Shown: positions 27,102 to 38,348, numbered from the stretch's first letter. The stretch is 64,000 bases of DNA from Hwanghaeella grinnelliae (GCF_004005845.1 NZ_SADE01000003.1:744001-808000); one strand, 5' to 3'. Translations and numbers: made by a program. Notes: generated by a model from the sequence alone, not told the origin.

Positions 27102-28229
27102 ATGCACGTTACCGACCTGCCGACACCAAGCCTGCTGCTGGACAAAGCCCGCCTGACTGCGAATGTAGATCGCATGCTGAAAAAGGCAGAAAGCCTGGGC
27201 GTCGCGCTGCGCCCGCATTTAAAGACGGCCAAATCCGCGGCGGTGGGCACGCTTGCCACCGACAAGCTGCGCTACGGCATCACGGTGTCGACCCTGAAGG
27301 AAGCCAGCTACTTTGCCGATCACGGGTTTCTGGACATCACCTATGCTGTCGGCATCGTGCCCGCCAAACTGGACGAGGCCGCCCACCTGATGGACCGGGG
27401 CGTCGAGTTGAAGATCATCACCGACAGCCCGGACGTCGCCCGCGCGGTTGCCGCCCATGGCGCGCCTTTCGACCTGCTGGCGGAAATCGATTGCGGCGAC
27501 CATCGCGGCGGCGTGCCGGCCGACGGTGAGGAATTGATGGAGATCGCCGCCGCGTTCCGGACCGATGCGGAACCGGGACAGGCGCCGCGACTGGCCGGCG
27601 TCCTGACCCATGCGGGCCATTCCTATGGCGTGAATTCCATTGCCGAGATCGAGAAGATCGCCGAGGAAGAGCGCCTTGCTGTCGTCGGCGCGGCGGAACG
27701 TTTGCGCGCGGCGGGACACCAGATCGATATCGTCAGCGCCGGATCAACGCCGACCGCGTTGTTTTCAAAAGATGCCACCGGCCTGACCGAATACCGCCCC
27801 GGCGTTTTCGTCTTCTTCGACCTGGACCAACAGTCTCGCGGGGTTTGCGACCGCAGTGACATCGCCGTCAGCGTCTTGGCCAGCGTCATCGGGCACAACA
27901 AGGCGGCCGGCAAGATCCTGCTGGACAGCGGTGGATTGGCCCTTTCCAAGGACCGGGGCGCCAACGCCTTCCGGCCGGAAGTCGGCTATGGCGAGGTCTG
28001 CGATGCAGAAACGGCGGAACCGGTCGGCGGCCTCTATGTCAGCGGCGTCAGCCAGGAACACGGCCATGTGGCGGTCACCGACCCGGCCGCCTACGAAAAA
28101 CTACCGGTCGGGTCCAAAGTCCGCATTCTGCCGAACCATGCCTGCATGACGGCGGCGGCCTATGATGCATACGGTATTCTGGAAGGGACCGAGGTGGTCG
28201 GAACCTGGGATCGCGTGAACGGCTGGTAA
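27102..28229 (+). CDS. DSD1-family PLP enzyme (D-serine dehydratase/D-threonine aldolase-like)
   Basis: 375 residues from the ATG at 27102, which aligns with the start of the paralogue at 62620-63789 and has AAGG just upstream; an ATG four codons earlier is also possible. Alanine-racemase-type barrel with the PLP lysine in RPHLKTAKS (Lys41), and a C-terminal zinc-type site in LPNHACMTAAAYD (His and Cys). The family deaminates D-serine or cleaves D-3-hydroxyamino acids. It stands alone between a LysR gene and methylmalonyl-CoA mutase. Which D-amino acid it uses is not evident. Confidence 0.83.
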   Translation: MHVTDLPTPSLLLDKARLTANVDRMLKKAESLGVALRPHLKTAKSAAVGTLATDKLRYGITVSTLKEASYFADHGFLDITYAVGIVPAKLDEAAHLMDRGVELKIITDSPDVARAVAAHGAPFDLLAEIDCGDHRGGVPADGEELMEIAAAFRTDAEPGQAPRLAGVLTHAGHSYGVNSIAEIEKIAEEERLAVVGAAERLRAAGHQIDIVSAGSTPTALFSKDATGLTEYRPGVFVFFDLDQQSRGVCDRSDIAVSVLASVIGHNKAAGKILLDSGGLALSKDRGANAFRPEVGYGEVCDAETAEPVGGLYVSGVSQEHGHVAVTDPAAYEKLPVGSKVRILPNHACMTAAAYDAYGILEGTEVVGTWDRVNGW

Positions 28230-28331
28230 CACGCCGCGCCAGCAATATCTCATGAGGTAAGCCCTATGAGATTGGACACCCCATATCCACAAGCGGTATA
28301 AGGGCATCGCGTTCAGGTGAGGAGACTTCGA

Positions 28332-30494
28332 ATGGCCGATTTCGAGAAGAAGACGTTCAGCGACTGGGAAGCCATGGTCGAAAAAGAGACCAAGGGCAAG
28401 TCCGCCGCGGACCTTACCTGGACCAGCCCGGAAGGCATCGCCGTCAAACCGCTCTACACGGCCGACGATTTGGACGGCCTTGCCCATATGGAAGGCCTGG
28501 TGCCGGGCGCCGCGCCCTTCGTGCGGGGGCCGCGCGCATCGATGTATACGCAGCGCCCCTGGACGGTCCGGCAATATTCCGGCTTCTCCACGGCGGAGGA
28601 ATCCAACGCTTTCTATCGGCGCAACCTGGAAGCCGGGCAGATGGGCCTGTCCATCGCCTTCGACCTGGCGACCCATCGCGGCTATGACAGCGACCATCCC
28701 CGCGTCATCGGCGATGTCGGCAAGGCGGGCGTCGCCATCGACTCCGTCGAAGACATGAAAATCCTGTTCGACGGCATCCCCCTCGACAAGATGTCCGTTT
28801 CCATGACCATGAACGGTGCGGTGCTGCCGGTGCTGGCCATGTATGTCGTGGCGGGCGAGGAGCAGGGCGCGTCCCAGGCGCAGCTTTCCGGGACCATTCA
28901 GAACGACATCCTGAAAGAGTTCATGGTCCGCAATACCTATATCTATCCACCGCAGCCCTCGATGCGGATCGTGGCCGACATCATCGAGCACACGGCCAAG
29001 CACATGCCGCGCTTCAACTCGATTTCGATTTCCGGCTATCACATGCAGGAAGCGGGCGCGACCCTTGTTCAGGAACTGGCTTTCACCATCGCCGACGGGG
29101 TGGAATATGTCCGCGCCGCGGTCTCCAAGGGGTTGGACGTCGACAGTTTCGCCCCGCGCCTTTCCTTTTTCTTCTGCCTGGGCATGAACTTCTTCATGGA
29201 GGTCGCGAAGCTGCGCGCGGCGCGCTTCCTGTGGGCCAACCTGATCAAGGACAAGTTCGACGCCAAGGATCCGAAAAGCCTGATGCTGCGCACCCATTGC
29301 CAGACATCAGGTGTCTCGCTTGCGGAACAAGATCCCTATAACAACGTCATCCGCACGACGATCGAAGCGATGGCCGGCGCCCTGGGCGGCACCCAGTCGC
29401 TGCACACCAATTCCTTCGACGAGGCGCTCGGCCTGCCGACCGATTTTTCCATGCGGATTGCGCGGAACACGCAGCTGATCCTGCAGGAGGAAACCTATAT
29501 CACCAAGACGGTCGACCCGCTGGCCGGCTCCTATTACGTCGAAAGTCTGACCGCCAGCCTGATCAAGGAAGCGGGCAAGCTGATCGACGACGTCGAAGCC
29601 ATGGGCGGCATGTCCAAGGCGGTCGGCGAAGGCATGCCCAAGATGAAGATCGAGGAAGCCGCGGCCCAGCGCCAGGCCCGGATCGACAAGGGCGAAGAGG
29701 TGATCGTCGGCGTCAACAAATACCGGCCGACCAACCCGGAAAAGGTCGACGTGCTGGATATCGACAATACCAAGGTGCTGAAGGCCCAGGTCGAACGCCT
29801 GCACAGCATTCGCAAGACGCGGGATGAGAACGCCTGCCGCGCGGCGCTCGACGAAATTTCGAAAGCGGCCGAATCCGGCGAAGGCAATCTGCTGACCCTC
29901 AGCATTGAAGCCGCGCGTCACCGCGCCACGGTGGGCGAAATCTCCGACGCCATGGAGAAAGTCTTCACCCGTCACCGTGCCGTCGTGCGCTCGATTTCCG
30001 GTGTCTATGGCGCGGCATACGAGGATGATGAAGGCTATCAGGCGATCAAGGCGGAAATCGAAGGCTTTGCCGAGGCCCAGGGCCGCCGCCCGCGTATGCT
30101 GGTGGTGAAAATGGGCCAGGACGGCCATGACCGCGGCGCCAAGGTGATCGCGACGGCCTTCGCCGATATCGGCTTCGACGTCGATGTCGGCCCGCTGTTC
30201 CAAACGCCGGAGGAAGCCGCCACCCAGGCCATCGAGTCAGACGTTCATGTCATCGGCGTTTCCAGCCAGGCGGCGGGCCACAAGACCCTCGTCCCCTCGC
30301 TGATCGAAGCGCTGAAGGCCGAAGGGGCCGGCGACATCCTGGTCGTCTGCGGCGGCGTCATCCCGCCCCAGGACTACGACTTCCTGCTGAAGGCCGGCGT
30401 CGCGGCCATCTACGGCCCCGGCACCAACATCCCGAAAGCGGCCTCGGAAGTGCTGAAGCTTATTCAGGGGCAGACGGCCCAGGCGGCGGAGTGA
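28332..30494 (+). CDS. scpA: Methylmalonyl-CoA mutase, large subunit
   Basis: 720 residues from ATG 28332, with GAGGAG seven bases upstream; a GTG five codons earlier is inside the ribosome site. The N-terminal TIM barrel has the substrate-binding block [20 protein letters not shown] and [13 protein letters not shown]. The C-terminal cobalamin domain carries DGHDRGAKV, the DxHxxG cobalt-ligand motif. It interconverts methylmalonyl-CoA and succinyl-CoA, ending propionate and branched-chain breakdown. No small subunit or epimerase gene is adjacent. Codon use is strongly GC-biased, unlike the next gene. Confidence 0.95.
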   Translation: MADFEKKTFSDWEAMVEKETKGKSAADLTWTSPEGIAVKPLYTADDLDGLAHMEGLVPGAAPFVRGPRASMYTQRPWTVRQYSGFSTAEESNAFYRRNLEAGQMGLSIAFDLATHRGYDSDHPRVIGDVGKAGVAIDSVEDMKILFDGIPLDKMSVSMTMNGAVLPVLAMYVVAGEEQGASQAQLSGTIQNDILKEFMVRNTYIYPPQPSMRIVADIIEHTAKHMPRFNSISISGYHMQEAGATLVQELAFTIADGVEYVRAAVSKGLDVDSFAPRLSFFFCLGMNFFMEVAKLRAARFLWANLIKDKFDAKDPKSLMLRTHCQTSGVSLAEQDPYNNVIRTTIEAMAGALGGTQSLHTNSFDEALGLPTDFSMRIARNTQLILQEETYITKTVDPLAGSYYVESLTASLIKEAGKLIDDVEAMGGMSKAVGEGMPKMKIEEAAAQRQARIDKGEEVIVGVNKYRPTNPEKVDVLDIDNTKVLKAQVERLHSIRKTRDENACRAALDEISKAAESGEGNLLTLSIEAARHRATVGEISDAMEKVFTRHRAVVRSISGVYGAAYEDDEGYQAIKAEIEGFAEAQGRRPRMLVVKMGQDGHDRGAKVIATAFADIGFDVDVGPLFQTPEEAATQAIESDVHVIGVSSQAAGHKTLVPSLIEALKAEGAGDILVVCGGVIPPQDYDFLLKAGVAAIYGPGTNIPKAASEVLKLIQGQTAQAAE

Positions 30495-30748
30495 TTATAA
30501 TATGCGATGCATTGGCGCTGGCGAAGGCTCAGTTGGCCTGTTGAATACTTCTCTTGAATGCGGTCTGAGAGAAACTCGAGAAAGGCTGTTTGAAGGCACT
30601 ATCCACGCATAGAACAACAAAATATCTTTTATGATGTTAATAAATTCCAACAACCTGAAAGATGACATTTTTCGTCGTGATCTTCCAACTTTCTGGAATC
30701 AATCTCTCTTAGCTCGACGTCACTCGCGTCTAGTCCAGGACAATAAGA

Positions 30749-31444
30749 ATGTCAGCAAATATAGGATCCGATAATGACGATCAAAATTCGGAACTATTGC
30801 CGCCTCGAATTCGACTATTAGGGTCGGTTGCTACCGGTTTCGTCTCGCTGGCAATTATTGCGTATTTTCTGGCGCATATTTTCTGCAAATTTGGCCCGGC
30901 ACCGAAGGACCTGGATCTCTCCACGATCTTAGTTCTTACAACAGTAGGCTTCCTGTTTTTCTCAATTCCCTGGCGACAACTGGGGTTTTCCTTAACCAAG
31001 TTTGGCCCATTGGAATTCGAACGAAAACTTGAAGGACAGTCTGAGGAGCACATACAGGTCATAAGTCTTCTGGAGGAACGTATAGATGATTTGGAAACTC
31101 TCGTTCAGGCAGTCGGAGGCCAAACACAACAGTCCGAAAACTCGGATGCTGCGAATGATGCGCTTTCTGTAGAGAAACCAGCCGGAGCACCAATTTCACG
31201 GAACACCGAGAAAATAGGCGAAGCTGAGTTACGCGAATTGGTCGTGTCCTTTCTGACCCAGTATTCAAAGTGGGCCTTTTCGCCCTCGCGGATTGAGAAC
31301 TGGGGGAGCACAAAACCTGGGTTCGAGAATCTTAGTAACGATGGAAAGTTGCTGCGAAAAACGCTCCGAAAACTAGTGGCTGACGGCGTCGCCGACACCA
31401 AGATCAGCCAAAAAGGCCTCACGCTTTACAAAATATCAAGCTGA
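30749..31444 (+). CDS. Hypothetical two-span membrane protein with winged-helix-like C-terminus
   Basis: 231 residues; AGGA eight bases before the ATG. Two membrane spans (about residues 26-50 and 67-87), then an acidic coiled-coil-like region (EEHIQVISLLEERIDDLETL), and a C-terminal 65-residue part (FLTQYSKWAFSPSRIENWGS to GLTLYKISS) that looks like a small winged helix. I do not recognise a family. It is visibly lower in GC than the genes on either side and stands alone in 250-bp gaps, suggesting acquisition. It could be a membrane-bound sensor or regulator, but that is speculation. Confidence 0.6.
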   Translation: MSANIGSDNDDQNSELLPPRIRLLGSVATGFVSLAIIAYFLAHIFCKFGPAPKDLDLSTILVLTTVGFLFFSIPWRQLGFSLTKFGPLEFERKLEGQSEEHIQVISLLEERIDDLETLVQAVGGQTQQSENSDAANDALSVEKPAGAPISRNTEKIGEAELRELVVSFLTQYSKWAFSPSRIENWGSTKPGFENLSNDGKLLRKTLRKLVADGVADTKISQKGLTLYKISS

Positions 31445-31681
31445 TCTCGTGTTACAGGTTCAGTCTTCAATCTCACTGCCTAGTTGTTACAATTCTTCTA
31501 CGAGACGTACGCCTGAAATTGGTTCGACGATTAGTTCGGGCGTCCAATGTCACACCCGGTAAAGTCTGGGTGAGAGTCGCGCACGGGCTCTAGGCTTGGC
31601 CGCGGTGTTCGACTACCTGTTAGGTCAACAGAGGGAGGTATCAGGCCTCCCGCCAAACCTGACTGACAGGAGACAAGACCC

Positions 31682-32137
31682 ATGCGGAAATTCTTCGCCC
31701 CCCTCTTCGCCGCGATGATCGGCGTTAGCCTTTTCGCCAGCGCCCCGGCGCAAGCGGCGGAAGATCCTGTTTTCCAATCCTTCTTGGGCACCGCGATCAA
31801 CGGGTATGACCCGGTCGCCTATTTCACCGAAGACAAGCCGGTCGAAGGTTCGTCAGACCATGCCTATCATTGGAACGGTGCCGAATGGCACTTCGCCAGC
31901 GCAGAGAACCTGGAAACCTTCAAGGCCGACCCGGAAAAATACGCCCCGCAATACGGCGGTTATTGCGCCTATGCGGTGTCCGAAGGCTATACGGCCAAGA
32001 CCGAGCCGGATGCCTGGAAGATCGTCGATGGGAAGCTCTACCTGAACTACAACAAGGACGTTCAGGAGAAGTGGGCGCAGGACATTTCCGGCCGCATCGC
32101 CAATGCCGACAAGAACTGGCCGAAGGTTTTGGAATAA
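31682..32137 (+). CDS. Secreted YHS domain protein
   Basis: 151 residues. Clear signal peptide (cleavage after APAQA, about residue 25). The mature protein starts NGYDPVAYFTEDKPVEG and ends in the YHS core (YHWNGAEWHFASAENLETF, YGGYCAYAVSEG). YHS domains are small metal-associated or redox-related modules; this secreted form is common in proteobacteria without a fixed role. ACAGGAGAC precedes the ATG. A short hairpin (GGGAGG/CCTCCC, 31633-31651) lies in the leader. Confidence 0.82.
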   Translation: MRKFFAPLFAAMIGVSLFASAPAQAAEDPVFQSFLGTAINGYDPVAYFTEDKPVEGSSDHAYHWNGAEWHFASAENLETFKADPEKYAPQYGGYCAYAVSEGYTAKTEPDAWKIVDGKLYLNYNKDVQEKWAQDISGRIANADKNWPKVLE

Positions 32138-32158
32138 GCCAGTTCCGCAATCTTGCTC

Positions 32159-32188
32159 TGCCGCGCGTGCCGCTTTGGCCGCGCGGCA
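32159..32188 (+). terminator. Candidate terminator after the YHS gene
   Basis: A perfect 9-bp inverted repeat TGCCGCGCG ... CGCGCGGCA with a 12-base loop lies 21 bp after the YHS stop and just before the convergent lipoprotein stop at 32196. The following T run is weak (CTACTGTTT), so termination may be bidirectional or inefficient. Confidence 0.5.
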
Positions 32189-32195
32189 CTACTGT

Positions 32196-32837
32196 TTAGA
32201 CCGCATCCTGAAGGCTAACCAAGTCTTCATCAATAACGACAACAACCCAGTTCACGAAATTCTCGAAAGCCTGCTTCGCCGCCTTCCTGTGTAACGGGTC
32301 GAATGAATTCGGAAGCCATAGATATCCGCCCTCCGTCGCTGTGGAATGTCCCACAATCTTCTCCGGTTCTGCGCTCCGAACACCTTGGCTGACTTTTACC
32401 AAGGCATCAAATTGGACGCCTTGGCTGCAGTCCGAAGTACTTCCCCACGTCGTGGAACAGGAGCCGCTTGCATATAGTCTTTCGAATTCTACGACGACCC
32501 TCGGTACAAAACGATCCGGGGGAACAATGTCGTAGTAGCGAGACAACGCCTCCACTGTAACGGCGACGATATTCGGATCGTAGTTGTAGTGGGCTGAATA
32601 GTTATCTGTGTCGTCGAACTGAAGAGTAATGTCCATCGAGTGCGGTTTTCGAACCTCCAGACTGATGGCAGGTCGGACAGACCGTCCCTCCAGCTTTCCT
32701 TCGCCGATCAGATCTTGCCGACCGGGGACCCGGTCAGCAACTGTCACACATGCGGTAAGGGCAAGGGCCGTCCCCAGCCAAAGTGCTCGAACAACGAGCT
32801 TGGTTACATTTCGGCGCAACAAAAAACAGGCACTCAT
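32196..32837 (-). CDS. Hypothetical lipoprotein
   Basis: 213 residues from the ATG at 32837. Signal peptide with lipobox LTAC (Cys about residue 26), so probably a membrane-anchored periplasmic lipoprotein. The mature part has a pair of acidic beta-rich stretches (MDITLQFDDTDNYSAHYNYD) and a basic helical end (RKAAKQAFENFVNWVVVVI). No family recognised. It converges with the YHS gene. Base composition is less GC-rich than the queuosine genes beside it. Confidence 0.6.
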   Translation of the reverse strand: MSACFLLRRNVTKLVVRALWLGTALALTACVTVADRVPGRQDLIGEGKLEGRSVRPAISLEVRKPHSMDITLQFDDTDNYSAHYNYDPNIVAVTVEALSRYYDIVPPDRFVPRVVVEFERLYASGSCSTTWGSTSDCSQGVQFDALVKVSQGVRSAEPEKIVGHSTATEGGYLWLPNSFDPLHRKAAKQAFENFVNWVVVVIDEDLVSLQDAV

Positions 32838-33056
32838 ACGCAATCCCCCCAATTCAATTGCCGCGCCTCTATCTAGCAAACCCTGACAATAGTGTCTCGC
32901 AACACGGCACCAGAATTTGACACCGCCTTCCTTTCCGGCGTATCAACCGCGCCGCCGGGCGGGCTTTTCGCCACGGCATAACGGTTATCGGGGGCGGGGC
33001 TATTACTCCGCTTATGACCATGATGGTCTATTCGCCCGTAACGAAAGGAAATCGAG

Positions 33057-33629
33057 ATGTCATTCTCCGCGCAGGACGCAAAGCGTCTGCTGCTGCCCGT
33101 GGTTGCCATGGGCCTTGTCATTCTTCTGTCCAACATCGCCGTCGGCTATCCGGTCCAGTATGTGCTGGGCGGGGTGGATCTTGCCGAACTGCTGACCTGG
33201 GGGGCTTTCACCTACCCCATCTGTTTCCTGGTGACCGACACCACGAACCGCCTGTTCGGTGCGGCCGATGCCCGCAAGGTCGTCTATGTCGGCTTCGCCC
33301 TGGGCGTGGTTCTGTCCCTCATCCTGGCCGATCCGCGCATTGCCGCCGCGTCGGGCGCCGCCTTCCTGATCGCCCAATTGCTGGACGTGCTGATCTTCGA
33401 CAAGCTGCGCCGGGGCGCCTGGTGGCAGGCCCCGACGGTTTCCAGCTTTTTCGGGTCGGCCGTCGACACCGCGATCTTCTTTTCCATCGCCTTTGCCGGC
33501 ACGGGCCTGCCCTGGATGAGCTGGGCCGCGGGCGATTTCGTCGCCAAGCTGGCGATGATCGCCGTGCTGCTCTATCCGTTCAAACTGCTGGTCGCGCTGT
33601 TTCCGGCGCAACAGCGGGTAGCCGGCTGA
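33057..33629 (+). CDS. yhhQ: Queuosine precursor transporter YhhQ (VUT family)
   Basis: 190 residues, about six membrane spans, with AAAGGAAATCGAG before the ATG. The family blocks [26 protein letters not shown] (residues about 51-75), [16 protein letters not shown] and [18 protein letters not shown] are all present. It imports queuosine precursors (preQ0/preQ1) across the inner membrane. It is 13 bp upstream of queA, so it feeds the same pathway. I looked for a preQ1 riboswitch in the 219-bp leader and did not find a convincing one. Confidence 0.9.
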   Translation: MSFSAQDAKRLLLPVVAMGLVILLSNIAVGYPVQYVLGGVDLAELLTWGAFTYPICFLVTDTTNRLFGAADARKVVYVGFALGVVLSLILADPRIAAASGAAFLIAQLLDVLIFDKLRRGAWWQAPTVSSFFGSAVDTAIFFSIAFAGTGLPWMSWAAGDFVAKLAMIAVLLYPFKLLVALFPAQQRVAG

Positions 33630-33642
33630 TCGTGCTCGCCTC

Positions 33643-34692
33643 ATGAAAGTCGACCTTTTCGATTTCGACCTGCCGGCCGAATTGATCGCGCAGCACCCGG
33701 TGGAGCCGCGCGACGCCGCCCGCATGCTGGACCTGACCTCGGGGTCGCCGGTGGATCGGATCGTCTCCGCCCTGCCCGACCTGCTGCGGCCGGATGATGT
33801 GATGGTGGTGAACGACACCAAGGTCATCCCCGCCCGGCTGATCGGGCGGCGCGGGCAGGCGAAGGTCGAGGTCACCCTGCACCGCCGCGTCGACGGCAAC
33901 CGCTGGCGCGCCTTCGCCAAGCCCGCGAAGAAATTGAAAATCGGCGACGATTTCGTCTGCGAGTTGGGCCTTGTCGGTGAGGTGGTCGAAAAGTTCGACG
34001 GCGGCGAAGTGGAATTGCTCTTCCCCTATTCGGGCGAGGCCCTGCTGGATCAGATCCGCATGCAGGGCGTCATGCCCCTGCCGCCTTATATAAAGAGGCA
34101 GGATATCGCAGAGGACGCGGAAGCCCAGCAGCAGGACCGCGAGGATTATCAGCCGATCTTCGCGAAACATGAAGGCGCGGTTGCCGCCCCCACTGCCTCC
34201 CTCCACTTCACCGACCGGCTGCTGGCGGCGCTGGAGGCGAAGGGCGTGACGCGGGAGACGCTGACCCTTCATGTCGGCGCGGGCACCTTTCTGCCGGTCA
34301 AGGTCAGCGATACCGACGACCATGTGATGCATGAGGAAATCGGCATCCTCACCCCAGAGGTGGCGGAACGCCTGAACGCGGCAAAAGCCGAAGGCCGCCG
34401 CATCGTCGCCGTCGGCACCACGGCCCTGCGCCTGCTGGAAAGCGCGGCGGATGAGGGTGGAAAAATCCATCCCTTCGACGCGACGACGGACCTGTTCATC
34501 ACGCCGGGCTATCGGTTCAAGGCGGTCGATCTGTTGCTGACGAATTTCCACCTGCCGAAATCGACCCTGTTCATGCTGGTCAGCGCCTTTGCCGGGCTGG
34601 AGCGCATGAAAGCGGCCTATGAACACGCCAAGGCGGAAGGCTACCGCTTCTATTCCTATGGCGATTGCTGCCTGTTGGAGAGAACGGAATGA
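33643..34692 (+). CDS. queA: S-adenosylmethionine:tRNA ribosyltransferase-isomerase QueA
   Basis: 349 residues. N-terminal [19 protein letters not shown], the [13 protein letters not shown] block, [22 protein letters not shown] and the C-terminal [18 protein letters not shown] are QueA signatures. It builds epoxyqueuosine on tRNA from SAM after Tgt has inserted preQ1 at position 34 of GUN-anticodon tRNAs. The gene follows yhhQ by 13 bp and overlaps tgt by 4 bp (ATGA), so the group forms one operon. Confidence 0.95.
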   Translation: MKVDLFDFDLPAELIAQHPVEPRDAARMLDLTSGSPVDRIVSALPDLLRPDDVMVVNDTKVIPARLIGRRGQAKVEVTLHRRVDGNRWRAFAKPAKKLKIGDDFVCELGLVGEVVEKFDGGEVELLFPYSGEALLDQIRMQGVMPLPPYIKRQDIAEDAEAQQQDREDYQPIFAKHEGAVAAPTASLHFTDRLLAALEAKGVTRETLTLHVGAGTFLPVKVSDTDDHVMHEEIGILTPEVAERLNAAKAEGRRIVAVGTTALRLLESAADEGGKIHPFDATTDLFITPGYRFKAVDLLLTNFHLPKSTLFMLVSAFAGLERMKAAYEHAKAEGYRFYSYGDCCLLERTE

Positions 34693-35816
34693 GTGAGTTC
34701 GGTTTCGACCTGATCGCGACGGACGGTGCGGCGCGGCGCGGGCGCGTGACGACGGCGCATGGCCAGATCGACACACCCGCCTTCATGCCGGTCGGCACGG
34801 CGGGCACGGTGAAGGCGATGCTGCCGCAATCGGTCGCAGGGACCGGCGCGCAGATCGTGCTGGGCAATACCTATCACCTGATGCTGCGGCCGGGCGCGGA
34901 ACGCGTCCAAAAACTGGGGGGCCTACACAAATTCATGGATTGGCCGGGACCGATCCTGACCGACTCGGGCGGGTTCCAGGTCATGTCCCTGGCGGAGATC
35001 CGCAAGATCACCGAGGACGGCGTGCGCTTCCGATCCCATATCGACGGCAGCTACCATACGCTGACGCCGGAACGGTCGATCGAAATCCAGAACCTGCTGG
35101 ATGCGGACATCACCATGGCCTTCGACGAATGCACGCCCTATCCGGCGACGGAGAAACAGGCGCGCGACTCCATGGAACTTTCCATGCGCTGGGCCAAGCG
35201 CTCGAAAGAAGCGTTCGAGGACCGGCCCGGTTATGGATTGTTCGGCATCGTCCAAGGCAGCACCTTCGAGAACCAGCGCCTTGAATCCGCGCAGGCGCTG
35301 CAAGACATCGGCTTCCACGGCTATGCGGTCGGCGGGCTGGCCGTTGGCGAGGGCCAGCAATTGATGTTCGACACGCTGGACTATACCTGCCCGGCACTGC
35401 CGGCGGACAAGCCGCATTACCTGATGGGGGTCGGCAAGCCCGGCGATATCGTCGGCGCGGTCGCGCGCGGGATCGACATGTTCGACTGCGTGCTACCCAC
35501 CCGGTCGGGCCGCAACGGCCAGGCCTGGACCCGGCGCGGGCCGGTCAACGTGAAGAACGCCCGCCACGCGGAAGACCCGCGTCCACTGGACGCGGAATGC
35601 CCCTGCCCGGCCTGCACTCAGTTCAGCCGCGCCTATCTCAACCACCTTGTAAAGGCGGGGGAGATCCTCGCCATGATGCTGGTGACATGGCATAACCTGA
35701 CCTATTATCAGCAATTGATGGCGGACTTGCGGTCGGCGATCGAGGGCGGAACGTTTGAGGCCTACGTCGCCCAGTTCAACGCCCTGCAGGCGGAAGGCGA
35801 TATCGAGCCGCTATAG
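34689..35816 (+). CDS. tgt: tRNA-guanine transglycosylase Tgt
   Basis: 375 residues from the ATG at 34689 inside the queA stop (ATGA). Substrate-site Asp in [12 protein letters not shown], the catalytic region [14 protein letters not shown] and the zinc site CPCPAC ... TWHN (C-x-C-x2-C and a distant His) are intact. It exchanges the guanine at wobble position 34 for preQ1. Full length for the bacterial enzyme. Confidence 0.95.
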   Translation: MSEFGFDLIATDGAARRGRVTTAHGQIDTPAFMPVGTAGTVKAMLPQSVAGTGAQIVLGNTYHLMLRPGAERVQKLGGLHKFMDWPGPILTDSGGFQVMSLAEIRKITEDGVRFRSHIDGSYHTLTPERSIEIQNLLDADITMAFDECTPYPATEKQARDSMELSMRWAKRSKEAFEDRPGYGLFGIVQGSTFENQRLESAQALQDIGFHGYAVGGLAVGEGQQLMFDTLDYTCPALPADKPHYLMGVGKPGDIVGAVARGIDMFDCVLPTRSGRNGQAWTRRGPVNVKNARHAEDPRPLDAECPCPACTQFSRAYLNHLVKAGEILAMMLVTWHNLTYYQQLMADLRSAIEGGTFEAYVAQFNALQAEGDIEPL

Positions 35817-35840
35817 CGCCACGGGCCAGGGAAGGATGCC

Positions 35841-36893
<1,053 letters not shown>

Positions 36894-36966
36894 TTCCAGG
36901 TAACGTGTTCTTGCCTACGCACCTGCAATTGAGGATCATAACAAAGCAACAGCCTGAGGTGATCTG

Positions 36967-37191
36967 ATGCTGCGAACTACTTTGTTAATCTCACTTTCCG
37001 TGTCACTAGTCTCGGCGTTGGTGGTTGTACTTTCCAAGGTGATCAATTTTCCCTTTTTGGAACTTATCAGCGGCATCTCAATGTTCGCCGGATTTATAGT
37101 GTTATTCATCGTGATGTTCTTCGCCGCATGCGAATTTATTGAAACGCAATTTGACCCATTCGGTTACAAAAAGGACCGCAAGGAAAAGTAA
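36967..37191 (+). CDS. Small hypothetical membrane protein
   Basis: 74 residues, preceded by GAGGTGAT at good spacing. Two hydrophobic helices (about residues 4-25 and 31-54) followed by a charged tail ending KKDRKEK. No family recognised; AT-richer than the queuosine operon in front. The ribosome site and two clean spans make it a plausible real gene. Confidence 0.5.
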   Translation: MLRTTLLISLSVSLVSALVVVLSKVINFPFLELISGISMFAGFIVLFIVMFFAACEFIETQFDPFGYKKDRKEK

Positions 37192-37220
37192 CCGGAGAGT
37201 ATGGCTTCCGAGCAAATCGC

Positions 37221-37315
37221 CCCGGCATCGCCGCCGCCAGTCCGCCGTCGACGATCAGTTCCGTGCCCAGGACGAGACCGGCCTATTTCGAGACGAGGAT
37301 TGCGTTGGCTTCGCC
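37221..37315 (-). pseudogene. SDR 3'-end remnant 1
   Basis: On the minus strand this reads ANAILVSK, a stop, then TELIVDGGLAAAMPG, matching the C-terminal end of the intact SDR at 42723-43568 (ANAVLYLVSK ... TELVVDGGLAAAMPS). Only about 32 codons of homology remain, with a stop codon. It is part of duplicate D. Confidence 0.6.
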
Positions 37316-37476
37316 GCTGAAATCCGCGAGGTCGTCGCGGCGATGCTGTATGGAATTGTTGCAACCAACAACGCAGACTGTTTGAGCATGCGCATCGACG
37401 CCGATACCGTATCCGCATGACGGCGTCGGGCTGAAACGAATGGAGCGACCATGGCTGATAAGTGCGTTTTGATAAC
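37221..37476. repeat. Diverged copy (D) of the segment at 39401-39663
   Basis: This 256-bp segment is a diverged direct duplicate of 39401-39663. Both begin CCCGGCATCGCCGCCGCCA (the reverse-strand end of an SDR gene) and share GAATTGTTGCAACCAA/TAATTGTTGCAACCAA, CGCATGACGGCGTCGGGCTG and GGAGCGACCATGGCTGA. Both run into the start codon and first eight codons of the amidohydrolase (ATG at 37451 here, 39638 there). After GATAAC at 37476 similarity stops, so this copy has only a truncated amidohydrolase start. Confidence 0.8.
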
Positions 37477-37518
37477 GAACTACGGTGACAGTTTATTTTA
37501 TTATTTTGACGCGCCACG

Positions 37519-37626
37519 TCACCCCGACATCGCCGCTGCCGAGCCGCCGTCGACGATCAGTTTCGTGCCGGTGACGTGACCCGCCTCTTTAGAGACGAGG
37601 GTGAGGATGGCGTTGGCGTCGTCGAT
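37519..37626 (-). pseudogene. SDR 3'-end remnant 2
   Basis: The minus strand reads DDANAILTLVSKEAGHVTG then TKLIVDGGSAAAMSG and a stop, again the final 34 residues of a classical SDR, close to the intact gene at 42723. Upstream codons (to 37710) have no SDR similarity and no Rossmann motif, so this is a tail fragment only. Confidence 0.6.
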
Positions 37627-37687
37627 CATCTTTCTCTTCTTGAGCAAGCTGCGCCAAACCTTTGGGATGTATTCTGTATCGAGTGTC

Positions 37688-37825
37688 CTGTGCTTTGACA
37701 AAGCCGCCATCGACGATCAATTCCGTGCCCCTGACACGCCTCGTTTTTTTGGAAACGAGGTAGAGGATGGCGTTGGCGACGTCCCAGCCGGTGTCGGCTT
37801 GTTTCGGGGCGACTGAGACCTTCAA
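37688..37825 (-). pseudogene. SDR 3'-end remnant 3
   Basis: The minus strand reads APKQADTGWDVANAILYLVSK followed by TRRVRGTELIVDGGFVKAQ. It keeps the longest match to the C-terminal part of the intact SDR at 42723 (MKQAGTGWDVANAVLYLVSK), but nothing of the enzyme body. The reading frame runs past the normal end into remnant 2. Confidence 0.6.
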
Positions 37826-37841
37826 CGAAAAAAGCGCATTT

Positions 37842-38348
37842 TCACATAAGCACCGGATTCTGACAGTTAGTTAGCGGCGAAGGCTCCATCATATATTCAC
37901 TCATCTCGTCCGGATGGAAGTCGTCGATATCGTCCGGGTCGATCTTCTTGGAGCGCAGGTCAGCGTCGAACGCGGCGTAACTGGTGAATGTTTCGGTGAG
38001 GTAGTCTCTTTCCTCCGCGTTCCTTACCGTTACAACGAAAAACTCGTAACGGTCCGTGACCTCTGCCGTCCCATTATTGTCATCGCAATCGTACCAATTC
38101 ACCACCTGACGGAACCCAAACACATAGGGGTCTTCATAGTCATAAGAGAGGACGGACGGTTGGACGACATCTTGCAGTCCGGTCGCGGGGTCATGCCATT
38201 GTATGACCATGTTAATCGGGCTGGTGTCGGCGTATTGCAGACCTGTTTCCCCGATGTCTTCTATGTAATCGAAAACGCCGGGCCCACAACTCACCAAGCC
38301 CAAGGAAGCAACAGCCCCGCACAATAACGACCGATAGCGTGTTCGCAT
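37842..38348 (-). CDS. Hypothetical lipoprotein, translationally coupled to upstream gene
   Basis: 168 residues from the ATG at 38348, which overlaps the upstream stop as TGATG; an ATG two codons earlier (38354) is equally possible. Signal peptide with lipobox LVSC (Cys about residue 18). The mature protein is acidic with several aromatic patches (INMVIQWHDPATG, YEFFVVTVRNAEERDYLTE). No family recognised. Tight coupling to the 286-residue protein suggests a functional pair, for example a surface protein and partner or an effector and its periplasmic immunity protein, but that is inference. Confidence 0.6.
   Translation of the reverse strand: MRTRYRSLLCGAVASLGLVSCGPGVFDYIEDIGETGLQYADTSPINMVIQWHDPATGLQDVVQPSVLSYDYEDPYVFGFRQVVNWYDCDDNNGTAEVTDRYEFFVVTVRNAEERDYLTETFTSYAAFDADLRSKKIDPDDIDDFHPDEMSEYMMEPSPLTNCQNPVLM

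Noticed and set aside
28101-29297. 398-codon minus-strand open frame
   Set aside because: A shadow of methylmalonyl-CoA mutase on the other strand; His/Gly/Asp-rich composition typical of antisense frames.
32838-33056. preQ1 riboswitch upstream of yhhQ
   Set aside because: The leader lacks a recognisable preQ1-I or preQ1-II pattern; position alone is not evidence.
33580-34776. 398-codon minus-strand open frame over queA
   Set aside because: Antisense shadow of a clear queA gene.
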